Origin: RGIG5612 sp045598285
GTDB taxonomy: Bacteria; Bacillota; Clostridia; Lachnospirales; Lachnospiraceae
Length of the DNA stretch: 64,000 nt
Assembly (NCBI GenBank): GCA_045598285.1
Contig: JAZLLU010000001.1
Coordinates: 1 to 64,000 of the forward strand
Direction: 5' to 3'
The notes beneath the pieces are model-generated. The model saw only the letters and a program-made list of their open reading frames with translations, was not told the DNA's origin and did no database searches. A program made the translations under genes and the position numbers. Below, piece after piece: positions 16,032-25,284 of this stretch; the first letter of the stretch is position 1, and each line of letters starts with the position of its first letter.

Positions 16032-17237
16032 TCAGTCCAACTTGTCTATTTCAGCAGCAGAAAGCCCACCTTTGTTATATCTTTCGATGAGCGCCTTAAT
16101 CTTATTCGATGGATCTAATAGGTCACTGATAGAGGCGTCGTGATTAAGGGTGTCAATAATAAATGAAATATACTTTGACATATCAACATTAATATAGTAT
16201 TCCTTCTCCAAAAGTTCTGGTGTCTGATAAGTCAAGTTGGTGGTTAGCACACGATCGAATAAGCCTTCTTCGTATGCTTTGTCAAATTTATCAAGGCCTT
16301 TTGTAAATAAACCGAATGTGGAGAAAATAAACACTCGTCTTGCGCCACGTGATTTTATGTCCTTAGCAGTGTCAATCATACTTCCGCCGGAAGCAATCAT
16401 ATCGTCACAAACGATTACATCTTTGCCTTCGATAGAAGGACCAAGATATTCATGAGCAACAATAGGGTTAGCCCCATTAACAACTTGAGAGTAATCACGT
16501 CTTTTGTAAAAAAGTCCCATATCTATTCCAAGTACACTTGCAAAATAAACACTTCTGTCTAATGCACCTTCGTCAGGACTGATCATGATTAAATGATCTT
16601 TATCAAACTGAAGGTCTTTTTCAAATTTGCAAAGGCTCTTTAAGAATTGATATGAAGGTCTTATATTTTCAAATCCGCAAAGTGGAGCGGCATTGATAAC
16701 ACGTGGGTCATGTGCGTCGAAAGTAACAATATTGTCTACGCCCATGTTGTAGAGTTCTTGTAAACCTAAAGCACAGTCTAAAGACTCTCTACCAGATCTT
16801 TTATGTTGTCTGCTTTCGTAGAGGAAAGGCATAATAACGGTTAATCTTTTAGCTTTTCCTGCAATAGCAGCGATAATTCTTTTTAAATCTTGGAAATGGT
16901 CATCAGGTGACATACGATTCATTTTTCCAGCCATTGAGTATTCAATGCTGTAATTGCATACGTCAACTAAAATAAAAATATCCTTACCGCGAACAGTATC
17001 TTTGATTAAACCTTTAGCTTCACCAGAACCAAAACGAGGAGTTTCAGCACCAAGAATATAAGTATCTTTTTCGTATCCGGCAAAAGAGATATCTTTCTTA
17101 TATTCGCTTTCTCTGTTTTTCCTCCATGATGTAATGTAGAAGTTGATTCTGTCGCCAAGTGAAGCACAACTAGAAAGTGGAATAATTCCTAATTCTCCCA
17201 CAGGTACAGATTTAATTACGATTTCTTCGCGTAACAT
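16032..17237 (-). CDS. prs: Ribose-phosphate pyrophosphokinase (PRPP synthase)
   Basis: It makes PRPP from ribose 5-phosphate and ATP for nucleotide, His and Trp synthesis. The 401 residues exceed the usual 310-320 of classical enzymes. The catalytic and PRPP-binding motifs are present: FDAHDPRV and VIVCDDMIASGGSMIDTA. The extra length lies in the N-terminal region and the C-terminal tail. It is the last gene of a dnaD-dnaI-prs operon and starts 3 bp after the loader gene. Confidence 0.92.
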   Translation of the reverse strand: MLREEIVIKSVPVGELGIIPLSSCASLGDRINFYITSWRKNRESEYKKDISFAGYEKDTYILGAETPRFGSGEAKGLIKDTVRGKDIFILVDVCNYSIEYSMAGKMNRMSPDDHFQDLKRIIAAIAGKAKRLTVIMPFLYESRQHKRSGRESLDCALGLQELYNMGVDNIVTFDAHDPRVINAAPLCGFENIRPSYQFLKSLCKFEKDLQFDKDHLIMISPDEGALDRSVYFASVLGIDMGLFYKRRDYSQVVNGANPIVAHEYLGPSIEGKDVIVCDDMIASGGSMIDTAKDIKSRGARRVFIFSTFGLFTKGLDKFDKAYEEGLFDRVLTTNLTYQTPELLEKEYYINVDMSKYISFIIDTLNHDASISDLLDPSNKIKALIERYNKGGLSAAEIDKLD

Positions 17238-17240
17238 TTA

Positions 17241-18212
17241 TTAGTCCTCCAGCTTTTTTTTCATTCTAATATCATCACCCAACAATTTTATTAGTTTATA
17301 TCCGCTTGCTATTCTAGAAGAAACACGCTCGGAATAATTAGATTGAATCTGGCTTAATGAAAGATTAGTAGAAATTATTGTGTGTTTTCCAGATAATAAT
17401 CTTTCGTTAATACAATTAAATAATTGAGTACTGGTAAAAGAATTTATTAATTCTGTACCCAAGTCGTCAATAATTAATAAGTCGCAAGAGTACAGGTTTT
17501 TTGTTATCTGGCTACTGGAAGCTTCTCCGGATTCATGTTTCATGAATCCGAAGGTAGCATCCGATAGTATATCAAACAGCTTAATAGCTGATAAGTACAC
17601 TACGAAGTACCCCTGATCAATTAGTTCCTTGGCAATACAGTTCGTGAGGAAAGTTTTCCCAACTCCCGTGTCTCCGCAGATAAATAGATTGTCAGTTGAA
17701 GATGCGAAATTGTCTACAAAACAATGCGCAGTTTTGACTGCTTGTTCGGCCACAGATAAAGGTTGTCCTACCGAGAAGTACTTGTATGAAAAAGTATTAA
17801 AATTCTCTTTCTCCAAAATACTCCTAATATTAGATTGGTCGTAGAGAACATCGATAACCCGATCCCTAAGGCAACTGCACATGGTATTGCCTACATAGCC
17901 AGTATCTTGACATTTTCGGCATTCGTGTGAAAGCGCAAGGTCATCTGCTGAGTATCCATACTGTGCGAGCAATTTCTGTTTGTCCTCTCTGAGGGTACGT
18001 AATCTTGCCGCTATAGATTCAGTCTGAGCAGAGTTATTTACTCTGCCGATGGCCAAGGAAACGGATGTGGTTGTGATTTCATCCTCAATCGCTTTTAGTC
18101 CAGGTACACTATTTTCAATCATAGCTTTTCTGGCTTGAAGCATTGCTGCTGATTTGAGTCGCTTCTCGTCATATTCACTTAAAAGTTTCTCAAAAGAGCT
18201 TCTCCCAATCAT
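17241..18212 (-). CDS. DnaI/DnaC-type helicase loader ATPase
   Basis: A 323-residue AAA+ ATPase that probably loads the replicative helicase. The N-terminal part holds four Cys (C98, C101, C112, C114) that fit the zinc site of DnaI-like loaders. Walker A GDTGVGKT is at residues 180-187, and Walker B LLIIDDLGTE follows near 245. Its start overlaps the end of the DnaD-type gene by 4 bp, matching the usual partnership of DnaD and the loader in Firmicutes replication restart and initiation. Confidence 0.88.
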   Translation of the reverse strand: MIGRSSFEKLLSEYDEKRLKSAAMLQARKAMIENSVPGLKAIEDEITTTSVSLAIGRVNNSAQTESIAARLRTLREDKQKLLAQYGYSADDLALSHECRKCQDTGYVGNTMCSCLRDRVIDVLYDQSNIRSILEKENFNTFSYKYFSVGQPLSVAEQAVKTAHCFVDNFASSTDNLFICGDTGVGKTFLTNCIAKELIDQGYFVVYLSAIKLFDILSDATFGFMKHESGEASSSQITKNLYSCDLLIIDDLGTELINSFTSTQLFNCINERLLSGKHTIISTNLSLSQIQSNYSERVSSRIASGYKLIKLLGDDIRMKKKLED

Positions 18213-19297
18213 ATATTAAAAAGCTTCTTCTCCAACTGGAGATAGTCGTAGTGACGTTGATTAAAATTATTAAACTTGTTAGCATCGCTAACGTTAGAAT
18301 TATTATCAGAAAAATTCTTTTTGTTAGCTATTTTTTCAGCATTAGAAAGGGTTGCCTCTCTAGCTTCATCAAGTGATTTAATATCTTCCATAGAAGAAAT
18401 ATTATTTGCGTTCCACCTCTTAAGAATAGAATCAGCATATTCAAAAGAAGGTTGGTGAATTGCGTTTATAGTTCGGTTGCAAGCTTCCAATATAATATCT
18501 AGTGAAAAGCCGTAAGACAAAGTCCACTTATTTACAAAGTCAGATTCGCCTTTAGAAGGAGCTCTTCCACTTAATCCGAAAGCTTTCAAAACAGGGTAAC
18601 AATTATCAGAATAAATACCATTAAGCATCTTAGCTGCTTTTAAGGTTTTAATTCCTTCGTCAGCCCAGTTTAGAGCAACCTTTTCTATATAACGCATGTT
18701 TTTGTGTCCTTTTGAAACACAATATTCAAAAAGATACTCGATTACCTCAGCAGGCATCTTAAGTGTGTCATAGAAGAATAGTATTGTGTTAAGATCCGCA
18801 TTTGTCAGTGTACGTCCAAGATATTTTTGGATGATGTAAATAAGTTGTGTAACATCATCTTGCATAGCAAATGCATTTATTTGTTGTGCACTGAAATTCT
18901 TGCTTATCTCAATCTCGTTAGAGTCGATAACTACTTCAGGTTTAGAAACAGATGTAGCAACAGCTATTTCGTCGGAATCGAAGTCCTCATTATTAACGTC
19001 TGTAAGATCGTTAATTTTTAATGAGACTAAGTTACCGTCTTCATCAAAAGTTAGTTTTAGAAGACCCTTCTTTTGCCAATACTTTAATGCACGAACTATA
19101 TCTTTTTCTGCGTTTTCCATAGCATCAGCTATTTTGGAAATAGATAGTTCAGAACGGTTTTCTGCAACGCACTTAAGCAAGTATATATATATTTTAACGA
19201 ACTCGCCTGCCGCCTTAGGCATATACTTCTCAATAAAGCAATTAGGAATGCTTGTAGAGCTGGCAAAGCCTTCGTGTTGTAACATAAATCTACTCAT
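18209..19297 (-). CDS. DnaD-domain replication protein
   Basis: A protein of about 362 residues with an N-terminal winged-helix region and, in its C-terminal half, DnaD-like helical domains (including KWTLSYGFSLDIILEACNRTI). It is expected to organise helicase loading at origins. The open frame extends to 19330, but ATG 19297 is preceded by GGGGAG on the minus strand at good distance, giving MSRFMLQHEGF, which I take as the start. It begins a three-gene operon with the loader and prs. Confidence 0.85.
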   Translation of the reverse strand: MSRFMLQHEGFASSTSIPNCFIEKYMPKAAGEFVKIYIYLLKCVAENRSELSISKIADAMENAEKDIVRALKYWQKKGLLKLTFDEDGNLVSLKINDLTDVNNEDFDSDEIAVATSVSKPEVVIDSNEIEISKNFSAQQINAFAMQDDVTQLIYIIQKYLGRTLTNADLNTILFFYDTLKMPAEVIEYLFEYCVSKGHKNMRYIEKVALNWADEGIKTLKAAKMLNGIYSDNCYPVLKAFGLSGRAPSKGESDFVNKWTLSYGFSLDIILEACNRTINAIHQPSFEYADSILKRWNANNISSMEDIKSLDEAREATLSNAEKIANKKNFSDNNSNVSDANKFNNFNQRHYDYLQLEKKLFNI

Positions 19298-19316
19298 TTT
19301 TTCTCCCCGTGTTTCG

Positions 19317-19344
19317 ACTATATCACACAATTTTTATTTTGCAA
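19317..19344 (-). promoter_or_regulatory. Promoter of the dnaD-dnaI-prs operon
   Basis: On the minus strand, TTGCAA (19344-19339) and TATAGT (19322-19317) are separated by 16 bp, with a start near 19310, just ahead of the dnaD ribosome-binding site. Confidence 0.5.
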
Positions 19345-19381
19345 TAGTGCCCAAAATGAGAAATGCCAATACTGCTTATAA

Positions 19382-19547
19382 AGTGGATAATGTGGAAAAA
19401 GTGGATAAATAAAAATACAAAAAAAGTACAAAAAAACCACTTTTGAAAAGTGGCTTTTTTCTAGCGTGTCAAGTATATTTTGATGATTTTTTAAGAAAAT
19501 TTACAAATTTTTGTTTTGACCTGAAATTTTGTGGATAATGTGGATAA
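19382..19547. promoter_or_regulatory. Cluster of DnaA-box-like 9-mers upstream of dnaD
   Basis: On the minus strand two exact TTATCCACA boxes lie end to end at 19547-19530. At 19408-19382 three more 9-mers lie end to end: TTATCCACT, TTTTCCACA and TTATCCACT. All five share one orientation and sit upstream of the dnaD promoter in A/T-rich DNA. DnaA binding is inferred from the consensus. Confidence 0.55.
19430..19461 (-). terminator. Terminator after murC
   Basis: CCACTTTT (19437-19444) and AAAAGTGG (19446-19453) form a hairpin flanked by an A run and a T run, so it can act on either strand. murC, ending at 19551 on the minus strand, is the gene it would serve. Confidence 0.75.
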
Positions 19548-19550
19548 GGG

Positions 19551-20924
19551 TTAGCAAAGTAGGTTTTCGCCTACAAAATACACGTCTCCCGCGCCTAAAG
19601 TTATTAACAAATCTTCGTTAACACAATTTTCTAATAAAAATTTTTCAATTTTATCAAAAGAATCAAAATAATAAGCTTCTTTACCTAATTCAATTAGCTT
19701 TTCTTGCAAATCTTTTGATGTAATACCAAATGTATTTTGTTCTCTTGCAGCATAAATATCTGCTAAGACAATGGCATCGGCAAGGCTTAAAGATTTGGCA
19801 AAATCATCTAGGAATGCAGCCGTTCTAGAGTAGGTGTGTGGTTGGAATACAACCCAAAGTTTTGAGTAGTCGCATTTTTTTGCTGCACTTAAAGTTGCTT
19901 TAATTTCATCTGGATGGTGAGCATAATCGTCTATTATTGTTACGCCATTAAACTTGCCCTTATATTGAAATCTTCTATCTACGCCACTAAAAGCAAAAAT
20001 AGATTTAATTGCAGTTTCAAGATCAAGCCCTAAACTAAAAGCTGTTGTAAGAGCAGCAAGTGAATTAAGCACATTGTGTTCACCAGGAATACTAAGTTTT
20101 ACGTTTCCTATAAAATCGTCTTTTTTGTATAAGTCATACGAAGCATGAGCTAAATTATCATAAGTAATATTTTTTGCTGTAAAATCAAAGTTGCCATTAA
20201 GACCAAAAGTTAAAACGGTGCAATCTAAACCTTCTGTAAAGAAAGAAAGGTTTTCGATTTCGCCATTAATTACAAGTGTTCCGTCTTTAGGAAGTAATCT
20301 TGTAAATTTCTTAAAACTATTTCTTATATCATCTAAATCTTTAAAGAAATCTAAGTGATCTGCTTGCACATTTAAGATAACTTCAACGGTAGGGAAGAAT
20401 GAAAGGAAACTATTTGTGTACTCACATGCTTCGGTTATGAAGTTATCAGATTGTCCAATTCGGGTATTTCCCCCGATTTCAGGAAGAATGCCACCTACCA
20501 TAATTGTAGGGTCGGTATCAGCATCTAGCATAATCTTAGAAATTAAAGAAGTTGTTGTTGTTTTTCCGTGTGTTCCTGAAACGCAAATGGCTTGCTTATA
20601 ATTTTGCATCAACGAGCCAAGAAAGTCTGCACGAACGATACATGGAATATTTTTAGCTTTTGCAGCTAAAAGTTCAGGATTATCTTCATGTATCGCTGCC
20701 GTATAAACAACAAGGTCAATATCGTCTTTTATGTTTTTGTCACTTTGACCAATATAGATTGTCGCGCCTTTTTCCTTAAGCTCTAAAGTAAGCTCATTTT
20801 CTTTTTGGTCAGAGCCAGAAACCCTAAATCCTCTAGATAACAAAACATTGGCTAATGAGCTCATACTAATTCCGCCAATGCCAATAAAATGAATATTTTG
20901 TTTTTGGTTAAAATCTAATTTCAT
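19551..20924 (-). CDS. murC: UDP-N-acetylmuramate--L-alanine ligase
   Basis: The 457-residue Mur ligase adds L-Ala to UDP-MurNAc in peptidoglycan synthesis. The N-terminal UDP-binding domain starts with HFIGIGGISMSSLA. The ATP site GTHGKTTTT is at residues 117-125, and the C-terminal domain includes DDYAHHPDEI and VVFQPHTYSR. Length and motifs are normal. On the minus strand it lies between spoVG and dnaD, with its own terminator downstream. Confidence 0.97.
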   Translation of the reverse strand: MKLDFNQKQNIHFIGIGGISMSSLANVLLSRGFRVSGSDQKENELTLELKEKGATIYIGQSDKNIKDDIDLVVYTAAIHEDNPELLAAKAKNIPCIVRADFLGSLMQNYKQAICVSGTHGKTTTTSLISKIMLDADTDPTIMVGGILPEIGGNTRIGQSDNFITEACEYTNSFLSFFPTVEVILNVQADHLDFFKDLDDIRNSFKKFTRLLPKDGTLVINGEIENLSFFTEGLDCTVLTFGLNGNFDFTAKNITYDNLAHASYDLYKKDDFIGNVKLSIPGEHNVLNSLAALTTAFSLGLDLETAIKSIFAFSGVDRRFQYKGKFNGVTIIDDYAHHPDEIKATLSAAKKCDYSKLWVVFQPHTYSRTAAFLDDFAKSLSLADAIVLADIYAAREQNTFGITSKDLQEKLIELGKEAYYFDSFDKIEKFLLENCVNEDLLITLGAGDVYFVGENLLC

Positions 20925-20997
20925 AATATGTCTCTTTTTATATTAATAAAGTAGAAATCCCGCGTATTATAGCAAAGGACATAAAATTTGACAAGGA

Positions 20998-21031
20998 AAA
21001 ACAGCGCCAATTACTTAGCGCTATCTTTTTA
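20998..21031 (-). terminator. Terminator after spoVG
   Basis: On the minus strand AGCGC and GCGCT flank a short loop (about 21004-21024) and are followed by a five-T run. The stem is short, so this is a moderate call. Confidence 0.5.
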
Positions 21032-21056
21032 CCATTAAGGAATGTCTAAAGAGAAT

Positions 21057-21338
21057 CTATAGAACTGATTCTACAGGTTCTTTAGCAGCTTCTTCTTCGT
21101 ATTTATCAAGGATAATACGTTGGATGTGGTCTCGTGTTTCAGAATTTATAGGATGCGCGATATCACGATATTCACCGTCCTGAGTTTTTCTGCTTGGCAT
21201 AGCAATGAATAAGCCTTTTTCGCCTTCGATTACTTTAATGTCGTGAATTACAAACACAGAATCTAAAGTAATAGAAACTACGGCTTTCATTTTGCCTTCT
21301 TTAGCAATCATTCTTACTCTTACATCAGTGATCTCCAT
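21057..21338 (-). CDS. spoVG: SpoVG family regulator
   Basis: A 93-residue protein beginning MEITDVRVRMIA, with the conserved VITLDSVFVIHDIKVI-like core and FIAMPSRKTQDGEYRDIAHPI. SpoVG is a small nucleic-acid-binding regulator first linked to septation in sporulation but widespread in non-sporing Firmicutes. AAGGAG precedes the ATG. It is monocistronic, with a promoter upstream and a terminator downstream. Its presence does not prove sporulation. Confidence 0.96.
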   Translation of the reverse strand: MEITDVRVRMIAKEGKMKAVVSITLDSVFVIHDIKVIEGEKGLFIAMPSRKTQDGEYRDIAHPINSETRDHIQRIILDKYEEEAAKEPVESVL

Positions 21339-21414
21339 AACTTCAAGATCTCCTTACTAATAAAAAATTGATGTAATTTACAAGTAATACTAAGCAAGCT
21401 ATTTATACAAGAAA

Positions 21415-21442
21415 ATTATAACACAAGAAAGCACTTTTGCAA
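21415..21442 (-). promoter_or_regulatory. spoVG promoter
   Basis: On the minus strand TTGCAA (21442-21437) and exact TATAAT (21420-21415) are 16 bp apart. The start near 21408 gives a leader of about 70 nt. Confidence 0.65.
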
Positions 21443-21489
21443 TATTTTTTGAATTTTGGCAAAAGTATCAAAGCGTTTTAGTATCAACC

Positions 21490-21518
21490 TTGCAAGAGTG
21501 GGCATGAATACTTATAAT
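21490..21518 (+). promoter_or_regulatory. Promoter of the pth-mfd operon
   Basis: TTGCAA (21490-21495) and exact TATAAT (21513-21518) are 17 bp apart. The AAGGAG site of pth follows at 21529. Confidence 0.7.
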
Positions 21519-21541
21519 ATATAAGTTAAGGAGATTTTTAG

Positions 21542-22102
21542 ATGTATATAATAGTAGGTCTTGGAAATCCAACAAAAAAGTTTGAAAAAACGCGTCATAA
21601 TGCTGGATTTGATACCATAGACATTCTTGCAAAAAAATTAAATATAAAGATGAATTATACTTTTTTTAGGGCTAAGGTTGGAAAAGGCACTATTGGCTCT
21701 CAAAAGGTTTTATTAGTTAAGCCTCAAACATATATGAATGCAAGCGGAGAGTCTCTTAAACCACTTATAAAGTTTTACAAAGTTGACCCATCAAAAAAAC
21801 TGCTTGTTATTTATGACGATATAGACTTGGACGTAGGAAAAATTAGAATTCGTGCAAAAGGTTCTGCTGGTAGTCATAACGGCATGAAGAGTGTTATTGA
21901 AAATTTGAAAACTGAGAATTTTGCGCGTGTTAGAATAGGCATCGGACATTGTCCAAAGGAAATGGATCTTGTAGATTATGTATTAGGCCGCTTTAGCCCA
22001 GAAGAAAGAAAAGAGGTTGAGGCAGCGTTCGAAGATGCAACAAACGCAGTCTATACAATAATTAATGAAGGCGTTGAAAAAGCGCAAAACGATTTTAATT
22101 AA
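21542..22102 (+). CDS. pth: Peptidyl-tRNA hydrolase
   Basis: The 186-residue enzyme recycles tRNA by cleaving peptidyl-tRNA released from stalled ribosomes. The N-terminal GLGNPTKKFEKTRHNAGFD contains the catalytic His. KPQTYMNASGES and the acidic IYDDIDLDVGKIRIR, followed by GSAGSHNGMKS, are family signatures. Its stop codon abuts the mfd start, an arrangement conserved in many Firmicutes. Confidence 0.97.
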   Translation: MYIIVGLGNPTKKFEKTRHNAGFDTIDILAKKLNIKMNYTFFRAKVGKGTIGSQKVLLVKPQTYMNASGESLKPLIKFYKVDPSKKLLVIYDDIDLDVGKIRIRAKGSAGSHNGMKSVIENLKTENFARVRIGIGHCPKEMDLVDYVLGRFSPEERKEVEAAFEDATNAVYTIINEGVEKAQNDFN

Positions 22103-25100
22103 ATGTCACAACTTAACAATCTCCCAGTATATAACGAAATAAAAAATGTTATTGGTAAGGCAAGTATTCGAATTAGTGGATGCGTGCCAAGCCAGATGGA
22201 ACATTTAATTTATGAACTTGGAAATGATTTTAAGAGCAAGGTCATAATTACTTTTGATGAGCAAAAAGCTTTAGACATTCTTACAAATTATTCGGCTTTT
22301 GATTCTAAAAGCGTTTATTATCCTGCAAAAGATCCAATATTTGATAAAGCAAATATTAGAGGTAATTATCTAACAGAACAAAGGATAGAAATTTTTAAAA
22401 GACTTTATAACAAAGAAAAACTTTGTGTTATTACGACTATAGACGCATTCTCGGAGAAACTTTCTTCAGTAAAAGAAATTTCAAATAAGCTTATCACGAT
22501 TAAAGAAGGAGATAGTGTAAACGAAGAAGACTTAGCAAAAAGATTAGTCGAGCTTGGTTATGAAAATGAATCGATTGTTCAATCACATGGCGAGTTTTCA
22601 ATAAGAGGAAACATTATTGATATTTTCCCGTTTACTGAAGAAGCACCTTTTAGAATCGATCTGTTTGGTGATGATGTTGAAACAATAAAAATTTTTGATG
22701 TGCAAAGTCAAAGGTCTATTGAAACAGTTAGTGAATTAAAAATTTTTCCAGGTGCAGAAACTTCCGATACATGTTCCGCTGGATTTATAGACTACTTCGA
22801 AGAAGACACATTGTTTATTTTTGATGAGCCTGCAAAGATTTTTTCGCAATCAATTTACAGTGAAGATTTTTTAATAGACGTAAAAAAATATCAATATATT
22901 GGTTTTTCTATGCTTGATACGAGCTGCGAAGAACTTGAATTTGACAAGAACTTTTTTGTTAATGCTAGAAATATTCCTTCTTATAGTGGGCGTTTTAATG
23001 ATTTGGTAAGCGACCTTAAAAAATATAAAGAAAATGATTGGGATGTTTCGATTTATACTTCTAATTCGGTAAGGGCTAATCGCCTTAAAAATGAACTAGA
23101 GGAACAAGGAGTAAAAGCACCCGTTAAAGTAGGCGCCGTAAGAGTTGGCTTTGAATATCCGGAAATAAAACTTTCTTTTATTTCAGAAGTTGATATTTTT
23201 GGAAAAGAAAGAAAGCAAAGAAAGAGAAGAAAAAGATTTTCAGGTGACCCAATAAAGGATTTTACGGATCTTAATATTGGTGATTATGTTGTTCATGAAC
23301 AGCATGGTGTTGGAATATATCAAGGTATTGTGCGTTTAGTTAGCGATGGCGCCCAAAAAGATTATATGAAAATTGATTATGCTAATAACGCGAATCTTTA
23401 TGTGCTTGCTACTCAGTTCGATAAAATCCAAAAATATTCTAGCAGCGAGGCAGCTAAGCCAAAAATTCATAAATTGGGCGGAAAAGAATGGGGTAATACA
23501 AAACAAAGAGTAAGGACGGCTGTAAAAGATATTGCTAAGGACCTAGTAAAACTTTATGCAGAACGTCAAAGCCGCCCAGGATATAAATATCTTCCGGATA
23601 CAACTTGGCAAAAACAATTTGAAGAAGAATTTGAATATGTTGAAACTGACGATCAACTTCGCGCTATAGAAGAAGTTAAAGCAGATATGGAGTCTTCAAA
23701 AATTATGGATAGACTTATTTGCGGAGATGTTGGTTTTGGAAAAACGGAAGTGGCTATTCGTGCCGCATTCAAAGCTGTGCAAGAAGGAAAGCAAGTAGCT
23801 TTTCTAGTTCCAACTACTATTTTAGCCAGACAACATTATGACACTATTTGTGCTCGCGTTAGAAACTACCCGGTGACAGTTAGTCAGCTTTCTAGGTTTG
23901 CAACTCCATCTGAACAAAAAAAGACGATTGAAGAATTGAAAAATGGAATGATGGATATTGTTGTTGGCACACACCGGCTTCTTAGCAAAGATGTAAAGTT
24001 TAAGGATTTGGGGCTTCTTATTATTGATGAAGAACAACGTTTTGGCGTTACACATAAAGAAAAAATAAAACAGCTAAAAAATAATGTTGATGTAATTACA
24101 CTGAGCGCAACGCCTATTCCACGTACACTTAATATGTCGCTTACAGGCATTAGAGATATGAGCCTTTTAACCGAACCTCCACTAGAAAGAGTCCCGATTC
24201 AAACTTATGTTATGGAATATTCTAAAGATGCTGTTAAGGAAGCAATCATCCGCGAAAACAGACGTGGTGGCCAGGTTTATTATGTTTATAATAGGACAAA
24301 TAATATTGACCTAATTGCAGACGAAATTGGGCAAATGGTTCCAAACCTTTCAGTCGCTTATGCACATGGACAGATGAAAGCTAGAGAACTTGAACAGATA
24401 ATGGAAGACTTTATCGCGGGCGATATAGATGTTTTAATTTCTACAACTATTATCGAAACGGGAATGGATATACCGAATGTAAATACGATTATCGTTCATG
24501 ATGCGGACCGTTTTGGACTTAGTCAACTTTATCAGCTTCGTGGCCGAGTTGGAAGGACAAATAAAACAGCGTATGCATTTTTGATGTATAGAAAAGATAA
24601 ACTCTTACAAGAAGTTGCAGAAAAAAGACTTAAAGCGATTAGAGAATTTTCAGATCTTGGTAGCGGAATAAAAATTGCAATGCGTGACTTAGAGATAAGA
24701 GGTGCGGGAAATGTACTTGGCGCAGAGCAAAGCGGGCATATGGAAGCAGTCGGATATGAGCTTTATTGTAAGATGCTTTCTGAAGCAGTTGCACTTCTTA
24801 AAGGTGAGGAAGTTTTAGAAGATTATGAGACAACGATAGACTTAAATATTGATGGTTATATTCCAGCTGAATATATAAAAAATGAGTTTGAAAAACTAAA
24901 CATGTATAAAAAGATTTCTACGATTTCAAACGAAGAAGAACAAGAAGATATCCGCAACGAACTTATAGATAGGTTTGGTGAAATTCCAAGTGTGACAGAA
25001 AATCTATTAGAGGTTGCGCTTATTAAAGCGAAGGCACATGATACATATATTACTGAAATTTCTGGAGGCAAAAGAGAGTTTAAGATTGCTATGTTTAGGA

Positions 25101-25282
25101 AAGCACCTATCGATACATATAAAATTCATAGCTTCTTAAATGAAAATAAAAATTCTCTTCATTTCGTTGCTGGAACGTCTCCGTACTTTGTTTATAAACC
25201 GGAAGAACTTCCAAAAACTGTAGCAGAAATTCAAAAGACATTGTTAGATTTTTTTGGTAAACTAAAAAGCATATTAGAATAG
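22103..25282 (+). CDS. mfd: Transcription-repair coupling factor
   Basis: This DNA translocase removes stalled RNA polymerase and recruits UvrA. At 1059 residues it is about 90-120 shorter than E. coli or Bacillus Mfd. In order: a UvrB-like N-terminal region, the RNA-polymerase-binding segment (DLNIGDYVVHEQHGVGIYQG, near 390), Walker A CGDVGFGKTE near 535, the DEEQ box near 645, and the TRG-like and C-terminal domains. The ATG directly follows the pth stop with no ribosome-binding site, suggesting coupled translation. Confidence 0.96.
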   Translation: MSQLNNLPVYNEIKNVIGKASIRISGCVPSQMEHLIYELGNDFKSKVIITFDEQKALDILTNYSAFDSKSVYYPAKDPIFDKANIRGNYLTEQRIEIFKRLYNKEKLCVITTIDAFSEKLSSVKEISNKLITIKEGDSVNEEDLAKRLVELGYENESIVQSHGEFSIRGNIIDIFPFTEEAPFRIDLFGDDVETIKIFDVQSQRSIETVSELKIFPGAETSDTCSAGFIDYFEEDTLFIFDEPAKIFSQSIYSEDFLIDVKKYQYIGFSMLDTSCEELEFDKNFFVNARNIPSYSGRFNDLVSDLKKYKENDWDVSIYTSNSVRANRLKNELEEQGVKAPVKVGAVRVGFEYPEIKLSFISEVDIFGKERKQRKRRKRFSGDPIKDFTDLNIGDYVVHEQHGVGIYQGIVRLVSDGAQKDYMKIDYANNANLYVLATQFDKIQKYSSSEAAKPKIHKLGGKEWGNTKQRVRTAVKDIAKDLVKLYAERQSRPGYKYLPDTTWQKQFEEEFEYVETDDQLRAIEEVKADMESSKIMDRLICGDVGFGKTEVAIRAAFKAVQEGKQVAFLVPTTILARQHYDTICARVRNYPVTVSQLSRFATPSEQKKTIEELKNGMMDIVVGTHRLLSKDVKFKDLGLLIIDEEQRFGVTHKEKIKQLKNNVDVITLSATPIPRTLNMSLTGIRDMSLLTEPPLERVPIQTYVMEYSKDAVKEAIIRENRRGGQVYYVYNRTNNIDLIADEIGQMVPNLSVAYAHGQMKARELEQIMEDFIAGDIDVLISTTIIETGMDIPNVNTIIVHDADRFGLSQLYQLRGRVGRTNKTAYAFLMYRKDKLLQEVAEKRLKAIREFSDLGSGIKIAMRDLEIRGAGNVLGAEQSGHMEAVGYELYCKMLSEAVALLKGEEVLEDYETTIDLNIDGYIPAEYIKNEFEKLNMYKKISTISNEEEQEDIRNELIDRFGEIPSVTENLLEVALIKAKAHDTYITEISGGKREFKIAMFRKAPIDTYKIHSFLNENKNSLHFVAGTSPYFVYKPEELPKTVAEIQKTLLDFFGKLKSILE

Positions 25283-25284
25283 TT

